Source: Acidobacteriota bacterium (GTDB lineage: Bacteria; Acidobacteriota; Blastocatellia; Pyrinomonadales; Pyrinomonadaceae). From it: DNA of 5,034 nucleotides. The DNA lies in assembly GCA_023436495.1 (NCBI GenBank), contig JAEZIT010000002.1, positions 1 to 5,034 on the forward strand. Direction: 5' to 3'. A model generated the notes under the pieces. The model did not search any database, had not been told where the DNA came from, and worked only from the letters and a program-made list of their open reading frames with translations. Positions 1 to 5,034 of the stretch are shown here, piece after piece; position 1 is the stretch's first letter; the number at the start of each line of letters is the position of its first letter. The position numbers and the translations under genes were made by a program.

Positions 1-1133
1 TCCTTGGCGCCCGCTTCGCGCACCATTTGTACAAGCTTCTTCGATGTAGTTCCGCGCACGATCGAATCGTCCACAAGAACGACACGGCGGCCCTGAATCA
101 GATCCTTGACCGGGTTAAGCTTAAGCCTCACACCGAATGAACGGATCGTTTGCGTTGGCTCAATGAACGTTCTGCCGACATAGTGGTTCCTGATGATAGC
201 CTGTCGAAAGTTGATCCCGGACTGGTTAGCGAACCCGATCGCCGCCGCGACGCCGGAATCCGGCACGGGCACTATCAAATCCGCGTCGACCGGCTGTTCG
301 ACCGCGAGTTGTTTGCCCATCTTATGCCGTGATTCATTGACCGACCGGCCAAAGATTATCGAATCCGGCCGCGAAAAATAAACGTGCTCAAATGTACATA
401 CCGCATGTTTCTTGGGCTCAAACGGCCTGAGCGAATTTACACCGGTCTCGTCTATCACCAACATCTCGCCGGGCTCGACCTCGCGGATATATTCAGCATC
501 TATTAGATCGAAGGCACAGGTTTCAGACGCAACACACCAGGCGTCTTGCAGTTTGCCCAACAGGAGCGGCCTAAACCCGCGCGGGTCGCGAACTGCTATT
601 AGCGACGTCGGCGTAAGAAAAAGCAGAGAGAACGCGCCTTCTGTCGAGGTCAGGACCTTTTTGATCGCTTCGGTAATGTTCGCGGCAGGCGTTCGGGCGA
701 TACCGTGAAGCAGCGTTTCGGTATCAGACGTCGACGAAAAGATCGCGCCTTCCCTTTCAAGTTCGCGCCGGCGGGCCTCCGCAAAAGGCAAATTTCCGTT
801 ATGGCACACGGCAATATCGCCGTGCTGGCACGTAACCGAGAATGGCTGGACTTCTTTGATCGTATTCCGACCGGCGGTGGCATAGCGTGTATGTCCAATT
901 GCGCTGGTGCCTTTTAGCTTTTTTAGCACGTCTTCGACCAACACATCAGCCACCAGCCCCTGTGAACGGAACTGGTGCAGGTCCGTGCCGTCGCTGGATA
1001 CGATGCCGCACGCTTCCTGCCCGCGGTGCTGAAGAGCGAACAGACCCAGCTGCGTTAGGGTCGAAGCTTCGGAATGACCGTAAATGCCGAAAATACCGCA
1101 CTCTTCCTTGAATTTATCGAGTATGAGATCCAT
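1..1133 (-). CDS. purF: Amidophosphoribosyltransferase (glutamine PRPP amidotransferase), 3' end cut by window edge
   Basis: Catalyses the first committed step of purine synthesis in the cytoplasm: PRPP plus glutamine gives 5-phosphoribosylamine, glutamate and pyrophosphate. I translated 377 uninterrupted codons from the ATG at 1133; the C-terminus lies beyond the window. The N-terminal Ntn-type glutaminase domain shows Cys12 in ECGIFGIYG, LQHRGQEACG near residue 35, GHTRYAT at 80-86, CHNGNL at 110-115 and SDTE at 136-139. Cys12 implies an 11-residue propeptide cleaved to expose the nucleophile, as known for the Bacillus subtilis type; this also supports the chosen start. Cys246 in AVCTFEHVYFSRPDS matches the first 4Fe-4S ligand of that type; the remaining ligands would lie off the edge. 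The phosphoribosyltransferase domain shows VPVPDSG at 288-294 and the PRPP loop VVLVDDSIVRGTT at 351-363. The gene follows mobA after 65 bases on the same strand. No Shine-Dalgarno sequence precedes the ATG; the leader is AT-rich. Identification is firm. Confidence 0.97.
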   Translation of the reverse strand, partial: MDLILDKFKEECGIFGIYGHSEASTLTQLGLFALQHRGQEACGIVSSDGTDLHQFRSQGLVADVLVEDVLKKLKGTSAIGHTRYATAGRNTIKEVQPFSVTCQHGDIAVCHNGNLPFAEARRRELEREGAIFSSTSDTETLLHGIARTPAANITEAIKKVLTSTEGAFSLLFLTPTSLIAVRDPRGFRPLLLGKLQDAWCVASETCAFDLIDAEYIREVEPGEMLVIDETGVNSLRPFEPKKHAVCTFEHVYFSRPDSIIFGRSVNESRHKMGKQLAVEQPVDADLIVPVPDSGVAAAIGFANQSGINFRQAIIRNHYVGRTFIEPTQTIRSFGVRLKLNPVKDLIQGRRVVLVDDSIVRGTTSKKLVQMVREAGAK

Positions 1134-1198
1134 TTATATTAATATCTTGCCACACCCGCAACCGAAGCGAAACCGACGGCGGTTAAAGGGCAAAAGGA
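1134..1198 (-). promoter_or_regulatory. AT-rich purF leader in the mobA-purF gap
   Basis: These 65 bases separate the mobA stop from the purF ATG. On the minus strand the last dozen bases before the ATG are almost all A/T and contain the perfect palindrome ATATTAATAT (1136-1145), directly where a ribosome binding site is normally found. No purine-rich Shine-Dalgarno element is present. Nearer mobA lies a small hairpin, AACCG-ACGG-CGGTT (1171-1184), too short and without a following T-run to be called a terminator. The gap could carry a -10-like element for a separate purF promoter or simply an unstructured start site; neither is shown by sequence alone. Confidence 0.3.
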
Positions 1199-1828
1199 TT
1201 AGATTTCTCCGGGGTCCGAAAGTTTGCGTGCGATTTTTTCCGCAGCTTCGAGATCAGCCGGCGTATTTGCGTTCATAAATTGGTCGCCGCCGTGGATGTC
1301 CGAAAATTCCTCCGGTTCGACGATCCGCGGGAGCATTTCCGCGGCGAGCAGATGAAGCGGCGGCGTGCTTCGACCACTAAGCAGTGTATTTTCAAGCACT
1401 TCGAGACACGGCCCGGTCCGATAGAACGCGCAAAGCGGCTGGAGGCGCCCGTCATTCTGTCGTGGAATTATCGCATGGTGTTCGTCATTGATAAATTCAG
1501 CCAATCGAGCCAGAAATGCCGCCGTTATCAGCGGATAATCACACGCAAGGACGAAGGTCCATTCCGATCGTGAATAGGCTAAGGCCGCGTGGAGGCCGCC
1601 GACGGGCCCGCGGCCCTGATAAATATCAAAGATGAACGGCCGGCCGGAGAGCAGTGCCGCCTGCTCCGGAATTGCCGCCACGAATCTTATTCGGTCCGGC
1701 GACAGGGCCTGTTCGGTGGTCCGGGCGGCGCGTTCGGCCAGGCTTATCCCTCCGAATGTCATCGAGGCCTTATCCGTGCCCATTCGCACGGAGCGGCCGC
1801 CTGTAAGTATAAAAGAATCAATGTTCAA
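1199..1828 (-). CDS. mobA: Molybdenum cofactor guanylyltransferase MobA
   Basis: Transfers GMP from GTP to molybdopterin cofactor, giving the guanine dinucleotide form used by DMSO reductase-family enzymes; cytoplasmic. I place the start at the TTG at 1828, giving 209 residues (E. coli MobA is about 194), so that only five residues precede the nucleotide-binding signature FILTGG-RSVRMG-TDKA. That signature matches the family pattern LAGG-x-S-x-RMG-x-DKA except for Thr in place of the first Ala. Further matches are FDIYQGRGPVGGL (roughly residues 67-79) and VLACDYP (93-99), whose Asp fits the magnesium ligand. An in-frame ATG at 1870 would add 14 residues and overlap the fumarylacetoacetase stop by 34 bases; those residues look unlike the family. 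With the TTG start the gap to the upstream stop is eight bases, and AAGG sits only one base before the start. Translational coupling to the upstream gene is likely. The function is well supported, the exact start is not. Confidence 0.88.
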   Translation of the reverse strand: MNIDSFILTGGRSVRMGTDKASMTFGGISLAERAARTTEQALSPDRIRFVAAIPEQAALLSGRPFIFDIYQGRGPVGGLHAALAYSRSEWTFVLACDYPLITAAFLARLAEFINDEHHAIIPRQNDGRLQPLCAFYRTGPCLEVLENTLLSGRSTPPLHLLAAEMLPRIVEPEEFSDIHGGDQFMNANTPADLEAAEKIARKLSDPGEI

Positions 1829-1836
1829 GCCTTGAA

Positions 1837-3162
1837 TTATTGGTCCGCGGGAATTATGCGTCCGCGGCATTCGCCGAAGCCGATACGTCTGTAACCCTCC
1901 CGTTCGCAGAAGCCTTTCATAATGATCTCGTCGCCGTCTTCGAGGAAACGCCGCTGTTCGCCCGACGGCAGCTCGATGGGTTCAGTACCCCGCCATGTTC
2001 GCTCCAGAAGGCATCCCCGTTCGTCCTTTTTCCTGCCGCTGACGGTACCCGTGGCAATTAGGTCGCCGGTTTGCAGGTTGCAGCCGTTCGATGCGTGGTG
2101 TGTCAGCATCTGGCCGACGGTCCAATAGAGGTCTTTCGTGTTTGAACGCGAGACGAGGAAAGGCTCGATATTCTCGTTCCGCATTTTTTCGGTTTGTATA
2201 TAGACCTCGAGGTTGATGTCGAGCCCGCCGAATTTTTGGTTCTGTTCGTCCCGGAGGTATTCGAGTGGATCGGGGTCGCCATCGGGACGTTCGAAGGCCT
2301 TGGTCCGGAACGGCGCGAGCGCTTCCATGGTGACAACGAACGGCGAGATGGTCGTAGCGAAGTTCTTCGCAAGGAACGGCCCGAGCGGCTGATATTCCCA
2401 CGCCTGTATGTCGCGGGCCGACCAATCGTTGACGAGGCACATCCCGAAGATGTGCTTTTCCGCCTCGCTGATCGGTATGGGCTGACCAAGCTCATTGCCC
2501 TGCCCGACAAAAAAGCCGAGCTCCATTTCATAATCGAGATTCTTCGCGGGTATGAACACCGGCGGCGCGTTCTGATCGCTGCGATTCTGCCCCTTCGGCC
2601 GCTTGATGTCAGTCCCCGAGATCACGATCGACGAAGCCCGCCCGTGATAGCCTATCGGCACGTACTTATAATTCGGCATCAACGGCTGGTCCGGCCGAAA
2701 CATCGACCCGACGTTCGTGGCGTGGAAAATAGAGCAGTAGAAGTCGGTGTAGTCGCCGATTCGGAAGGGGCTAATATAAAGAAGCTCTTTGCGAGAAAGA
2801 AGAAACTCCGCCACCTTTTCAACCTTCTTCGAATCCGCTCGCAAGAGGTCGGATGCAATCTTCCGCAATGACGACTGAACTGACATATCTCCGTTAATGA
2901 ACAGCTCATTTAGGTCGCCAAAAGTCATTCCGACGCATTGAGCCAAATCTTCATCTTCAATCAGTCCGGCTTCCTCGCACCCAGAAAAGTCCAGTATCTT
3001 GTCCCCAATTGCTACGCCAATTCCGAGGTCTCCGTCGCCTTCCGGATATTCGAAACTACAAAACGGCAAATTCTGTATCGGAAAATCCGTATTTGGGTCG
3101 TTGGCGGATTCGACCCAGCTTTTCAGGTTCGGGTCGTGGGTTTCGTTGATTTCGTAGGTCAT
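1837..3162 (-). CDS. fahA: Fumarylacetoacetase
   Basis: Hydrolyses 4-fumarylacetoacetate to fumarate and acetoacetate, the final step of the homogentisate route of tyrosine and phenylalanine breakdown; cytoplasmic. The 441 residues match the eukaryote-type two-domain enzyme (about 420 residues in mammals). The N-terminal SH3-like domain covers roughly residues 30-130. The catalytic domain shows DYTDFY (137-142), SIFHATNVG (144-152), YHGRASS (172-178), YEMELG (211-216), NDWSARDIQAWEYQPLGPF (245-263) then AKNF, and ATGTVSG (370-376). By family alignment the metal ligands are Asp140, Glu212, Glu214 and Asp246, the general base is His147, and Arg156, Tyr172, Gln253, Tyr257, Lys266 and Thr373 fit substrate-binding positions of the mouse enzyme. 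No key residue is missing. It starts 36 bases after an uncharacterised gene and its end abuts or overlaps mobA, so the three are probably co-transcribed. No Shine-Dalgarno sequence precedes the ATG at 3162. Confidence 0.96.
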   Translation of the reverse strand: MTYEINETHDPNLKSWVESANDPNTDFPIQNLPFCSFEYPEGDGDLGIGVAIGDKILDFSGCEEAGLIEDEDLAQCVGMTFGDLNELFINGDMSVQSSLRKIASDLLRADSKKVEKVAEFLLSRKELLYISPFRIGDYTDFYCSIFHATNVGSMFRPDQPLMPNYKYVPIGYHGRASSIVISGTDIKRPKGQNRSDQNAPPVFIPAKNLDYEMELGFFVGQGNELGQPIPISEAEKHIFGMCLVNDWSARDIQAWEYQPLGPFLAKNFATTISPFVVTMEALAPFRTKAFERPDGDPDPLEYLRDEQNQKFGGLDINLEVYIQTEKMRNENIEPFLVSRSNTKDLYWTVGQMLTHHASNGCNLQTGDLIATGTVSGRKKDERGCLLERTWRGTEPIELPSGEQRRFLEDGDEIIMKGFCEREGYRRIGFGECRGRIIPADQ

Positions 3163-3198
3163 AGATTTTCGGACCAGCGGCCGGGTGCTGCCTTTTCC

Positions 3199-4086
3199 TT
3201 ACAGCAGCCCCAAAGCCCGCAGGTCGGCGATCGGTTCGTCGAATGAGCATGAGCCGAAGGAAATTATTCCCATTTTCCGGGCGCGTTCTAGCTGCCAGTT
3301 GTTGAGGGCATAATCGCTGCGCCAGGTGACGCCGCTTTCGCCGAATTTGAACGCTTCTTCGAACTCTTCTTCCATCAATTCTTCGAGCAGTGCCGGTTTA
3401 TAGCTTTCACGTGCAAATGCGGTCATCAGGAACAGGTTGACGAAACCGTGCATTGTCCCGGTCGGCGCGTCCGGTTCGTAGGTCAGCGGCTTGAAGCAGC
3501 GAATCGGGTGGTGCAGGCCGGCAGTCGCCTTGAACGGCACGTTCGCGGCCATGCAGGTCCGCACAAATCGGATAATATCCGCAGAACGCGGGAACGCGTC
3601 GGGTGTGATGCCGCCGGTCCTGATCTTGGCACGCTGCCCGCGAAGCGCCAGCGTCGAAACGAGTTCGTGAAAATTCGGCCCGAGCGATATTTCGAAATAA
3701 GCCGTGAGGCCTTCCGGCAATACACCTACCGTGTTCTCGATCTTTGAGACAGTGTTCGCCTTGACCTCCAGCGAATCGACCAGGATCCCCGGCCCGTACT
3801 CGGCATTGAAATCGTTTATCCGACGGACCGTGTCGTAGATATCCTCGCCGGCAAGGGCGCTAAGGCGCCAGCCGTTCTTCGAATTTTTCGATACGATGTC
3901 GCGCGAACTTTCGAGAAAATCCGGGAGCTGTGCCGCGGCCAGCACGAACCGCCCGAGCATCCAATTATAATTACTATGTTTATATGTAGCGTAATTCAGG
4001 ACGGCTTCGGACATCGACAGCCGCGACGGCGGAAACAATCCGGCGTAATCGATCGCCTGCGCCATCAATACCTTCACCGAATCCAT
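3199..4086 (-). CDS. Uncharacterised conserved-looking alpha/beta protein next to fumarylacetoacetase
   Basis: I cannot assign a named function. From the ATG at 4086 it is 295 residues, soluble, with no signal peptide or membrane segment. Motifs that look like active-site or binding loops are AIDYAGLFPP (11-20), FEISLGPNFHE (131-141), AKIRTGG (153-159), FKATAGLHHP (185-194), EPDAPTGTMHGFVNLF (204-219) and FGSCSFDEP (277-285); an acidic helix EELMEEEFEEAF lies at 235-246. Charged or polar residues at the ends of predicted strands (Glu107, Lys109, Glu132, Lys154, Arg156, Lys186) followed by helices recall a TIM barrel; this is inference. The frame stays open back to an ATG at 4260, but the extra 58 residues look like translated upstream DNA, whereas the start at 4086 has AGGG and AAAGGG close upstream. 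It leads the apparent operon with fumarylacetoacetase 36 bases downstream, which suggests a role in aromatic amino acid catabolism. The reading frame is certain; the role is open. Confidence 0.85.
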   Translation of the reverse strand: MDSVKVLMAQAIDYAGLFPPSRLSMSEAVLNYATYKHSNYNWMLGRFVLAAAQLPDFLESSRDIVSKNSKNGWRLSALAGEDIYDTVRRINDFNAEYGPGILVDSLEVKANTVSKIENTVGVLPEGLTAYFEISLGPNFHELVSTLALRGQRAKIRTGGITPDAFPRSADIIRFVRTCMAANVPFKATAGLHHPIRCFKPLTYEPDAPTGTMHGFVNLFLMTAFARESYKPALLEELMEEEFEEAFKFGESGVTWRSDYALNNWQLERARKMGIISFGSCSFDEPIADLRALGLL

Positions 4087-4301
4087 CTGCCCTATTTCCC
4101 TTTGTTCGACATTCATTGGATAGAAATGCGCTGCACGAATGCGCGAACTTCTATTTTGCCAAATCATTGCCGGAAATGGAAAAGCGGCTTGCATTCCGTG
4201 ACCGCTATGAGTAATCTTTGGAATGTTTTCGGCCGGCCGAAACCGCTGCGGGCCCGGCATGATCTCCCCGTCCCCGACGGTTTACCCGGTAATTGTTGCA
4301 A
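4087..4301. promoter_or_regulatory. Divergent intergenic region between the fumarylacetoacetase operon and ruvC
   Basis: About 215 bases separate two outward-facing genes, so promoters for both directions should lie here. For the minus strand, AGGG (4090-4093) and AAAGGG (4098-4103) sit just upstream of the ATG at 4086 and are the best ribosome binding candidates in the window, though their spacings (3 and 11 bases) are not ideal. For ruvC a weak sigma70-like pair can be drawn, TTGCAT (4189-4194) and TAATCT (4212-4217) with a 17-base spacer, each matching consensus at only three of six positions. A direct repeat AATGCGC occurs at 4125-4131 and 4138-4144. A strong 16-base palindrome at 4227-4242 is listed separately. 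The assignment as a promoter region rests on gene layout more than on motif quality. Confidence 0.45.
4227..4242. repeat. Perfect 16-bp palindrome, possible operator
   Basis: TTTCGGCCGGCCGAAA reads identically on both strands. It lies 59 bases upstream of the ruvC ATG and about 140 bases upstream of the uncharacterised gene's start, within the divergent gap. It has no loop and no T-run beyond three or four bases, so it fits a dimer-binding DNA site better than a terminator. The regulator is unknown, and a chance origin in GC-rich DNA cannot be excluded. Confidence 0.4.
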
Positions 4302-4808
4302 ATGCGTGTATTAGGAATCGATCCCGGAAGCGAGACCCTCGGCTGGGGCGTTGTCGAAGGTTCAGGCCTGAAATATTCGCTCGTCGAATTCGGTGTTGTG
4401 CGTTCAAATCCCCGCGATGCGTTCTCGAAACGGCTTTTGAACATTTACAATGGCGTGGCCGACATCGTTGATACTTTCGCGCCGGACGTCTTGTCGATCG
4501 AGGATACATTTTACGCCGTGAACGTCGGCGTCGCGTTAAAGCTCGGGCAGGTCCGCGGGACGATGCTGCTGCTGGCGGAACAGCGCGGGCTCGAGATCGC
4601 CCAATACGCGCCGCGGCTGATCAAACAGACCGTCGTCGGATACGGCGCCGCCGAAAAGCACCAGGTCCAGGAAATGGTCCGGCTGCTGCTGAAGATGAAA
4701 ACCGTCCCGCAGCCGCACGACGCCGCCGACGCTCTCGCGATAGCGATCTGCCATTTCCATCATGCCGGGATGCAGAACAAAATAAACCGTGCCAAAATTG
4801 GCTCCTGA
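4302..4808 (+). CDS. ruvC: Crossover junction endodeoxyribonuclease RuvC
   Basis: Resolves Holliday junctions during homologous recombination and repair by paired nicking, working as a dimer with the RuvAB branch-migration motor. The 168-residue product from the ATG at 4302 has the usual family length. The RNase H-like fold is shown by MRVLGIDPG with Asp7, LSIEDTF with Glu67, ALKLGQVRG at 78-86, and the C-terminal PHDAADALA with Asp140 and Asp143; these are the four acidic metal ligands equivalent to Asp7, Glu66, Asp138 and Asp141 of E. coli. Phe70 corresponds to the aromatic residue that stacks on junction bases. Two in-frame TTG codons lie just upstream (4293, 4296), but the family N-terminus begins at the ATG. 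No Shine-Dalgarno sequence is evident. ruvA and ruvB are not next to it; the following gene, nine bases downstream, encodes a secreted protein. Confidence 0.96.
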   Translation: MRVLGIDPGSETLGWGVVEGSGLKYSLVEFGVVRSNPRDAFSKRLLNIYNGVADIVDTFAPDVLSIEDTFYAVNVGVALKLGQVRGTMLLLAEQRGLEIAQYAPRLIKQTVVGYGAAEKHQVQEMVRLLLKMKTVPQPHDAADALAIAICHFHHAGMQNKINRAKIGS

Positions 4809-4817
4809 CCACCGATA

Positions 4818-5034
4818 ATGAAGTTGAATCTCCCGCGTGCCGCACTTTTGCTGCTGCTCTTTCTCGCGTTCCATAATTTTGCCGATGCTCAAAAACGGCG
4901 CCCCGTTCCGACGAACCGGAATGCCGCTCCGGCCGCTAAACGTGTCGCGGAAACGCCGGGGGCCGCTGTCGTTCTGGATGAAACACTCTCCGTTCTGCGG
5001 TCGAAACCGAGCCTATACGCCGAACCCATACAGC
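4818..5034 (+). CDS. Secreted protein of unknown function, N-terminal part only
   Basis: An open frame of 72 codons runs from the ATG at 4818 to the window edge without a stop. The N-terminus is a textbook Sec signal peptide: basic n-region MKLNLPR, hydrophobic core ALLLLLFLAF (9-18), and a c-region ending ADA before Gln25, a good signal peptidase I site. The mature start KRRPVPTNRN then an Ala/Pro-rich stretch looks like a flexible linker. The last visible part, LDETLSVLRSKPSLYAEPIQ, resembles the opening of a bacterial SH3-like domain that binds cell wall; this is a weak guess from a short stretch. It follows ruvC by nine bases and is probably co-transcribed with it, although no functional link is evident. 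The ATG lacks a Shine-Dalgarno sequence. Confidence 0.75.
   Translation, partial: MKLNLPRAALLLLLFLAFHNFADAQKRRPVPTNRNAAPAAKRVAETPGAAVVLDETLSVLRSKPSLYAEPIQ

Noticed and set aside
1171..1184. Hairpin AACCG-ACGG-CGGTT as a mobA terminator
   Set aside because: The stem is only five base pairs and no U-tract follows on the minus strand.
150..1278. Several plus-strand open frames of 60-100 codons
   Set aside because: Most are antisense to purF, whose full 377-codon frame I verified by translation; the last spans the purF start, the gap and the mobA end. None has a motif or plausible start site.
1982..2531. Two further minus-strand open frames inside fumarylacetoacetase
   Set aside because: They are alternative frames of a gene whose catalytic residues are all intact, and their products are Arg/Ser/Pro-rich nonsense.
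2194..2871. 225-codon open frame on the plus strand
   Set aside because: It lies entirely antisense to fumarylacetoacetase, has low-complexity Arg/Val/Leu-rich content and no recognisable motif. It is a codon-bias shadow of the GC-rich gene.
3901..4150. Ten-base repeat GCGCGAACTT at 3901-3910 and 4141-4150
   Set aside because: Several exact ten-base repeats are expected by chance in 5 kb, and one copy is inside coding sequence.
4087..4260. 58-residue N-terminal extension of the uncharacterised protein
   Set aside because: The frame is open, but the residues look like translated noncoding DNA, include the palindrome, and a start with nearby purine-rich motifs exists at 4086.
4536..4892. 118-codon minus-strand frame across the ruvC end and the secreted gene start
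   Set aside because: It is antisense to two well-supported genes, is Gln/Arg-rich and has no recognisable domain.
1..5034. tRNA, rRNA, CRISPR array, insertion sequence or attachment site
   Set aside because: I saw no spaced repeats, terminal inverted repeats, transposase motifs or structured RNA signatures. Nearly all sequence is accounted for by six genes.

Overview
The window is about 5 kb of ordinary bacterial chromosome: densely packed, GC in the mid-50s by eye, no mobile element, RNA gene or CRISPR array. It holds six protein genes in two divergent blocks. The gene mix is a glutamine PRPP amidotransferase of the propeptide and iron-sulfur type, MobA, a eukaryote-like two-domain fumarylacetoacetase with an uncharacterised partner, and RuvC followed by a secreted protein. 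Together with the weak Shine-Dalgarno signals, this suggests an environmental heterotroph, and Acidobacteriota (class Blastocatellia) is my best guess. That placement is an inference from memory of similar proteins, not a demonstrated assignment.

Minus-strand block, read right to left from about 4086 to 1. It begins with an uncharacterised 295-residue protein (4086-3199). Fumarylacetoacetase follows after 36 bases (3162-1837). Next is the molybdenum cofactor guanylyltransferase mobA (1828-1199, or from 1870 if it starts inside the previous gene). After a 65-base gap comes purF (1133-1), which runs off the left edge. The first three genes are spaced like an operon. purF may be read through from it or may have its own start in the AT-rich gap.

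Plus-strand block. ruvC (4302-4808) reads away from the minus block across a roughly 215-base divergent region containing a perfect 16-base palindrome. Nine bases after ruvC a short-leader secreted protein begins (4818) and runs off the right edge.

The genes serve several processes rather than one pathway: the last step of tyrosine/phenylalanine catabolism (fumarylacetoacetase), molybdopterin guanine dinucleotide synthesis (MobA), the first committed step of purine synthesis (PurF) and Holliday junction resolution (RuvC). The least explained item is the protein upstream of fumarylacetoacetase. It looks like an alpha/beta enzyme with conserved-looking charged and histidine motifs, and it may be an unrecognised helper of aromatic amino acid breakdown. 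I saw no clear new multi-gene system.
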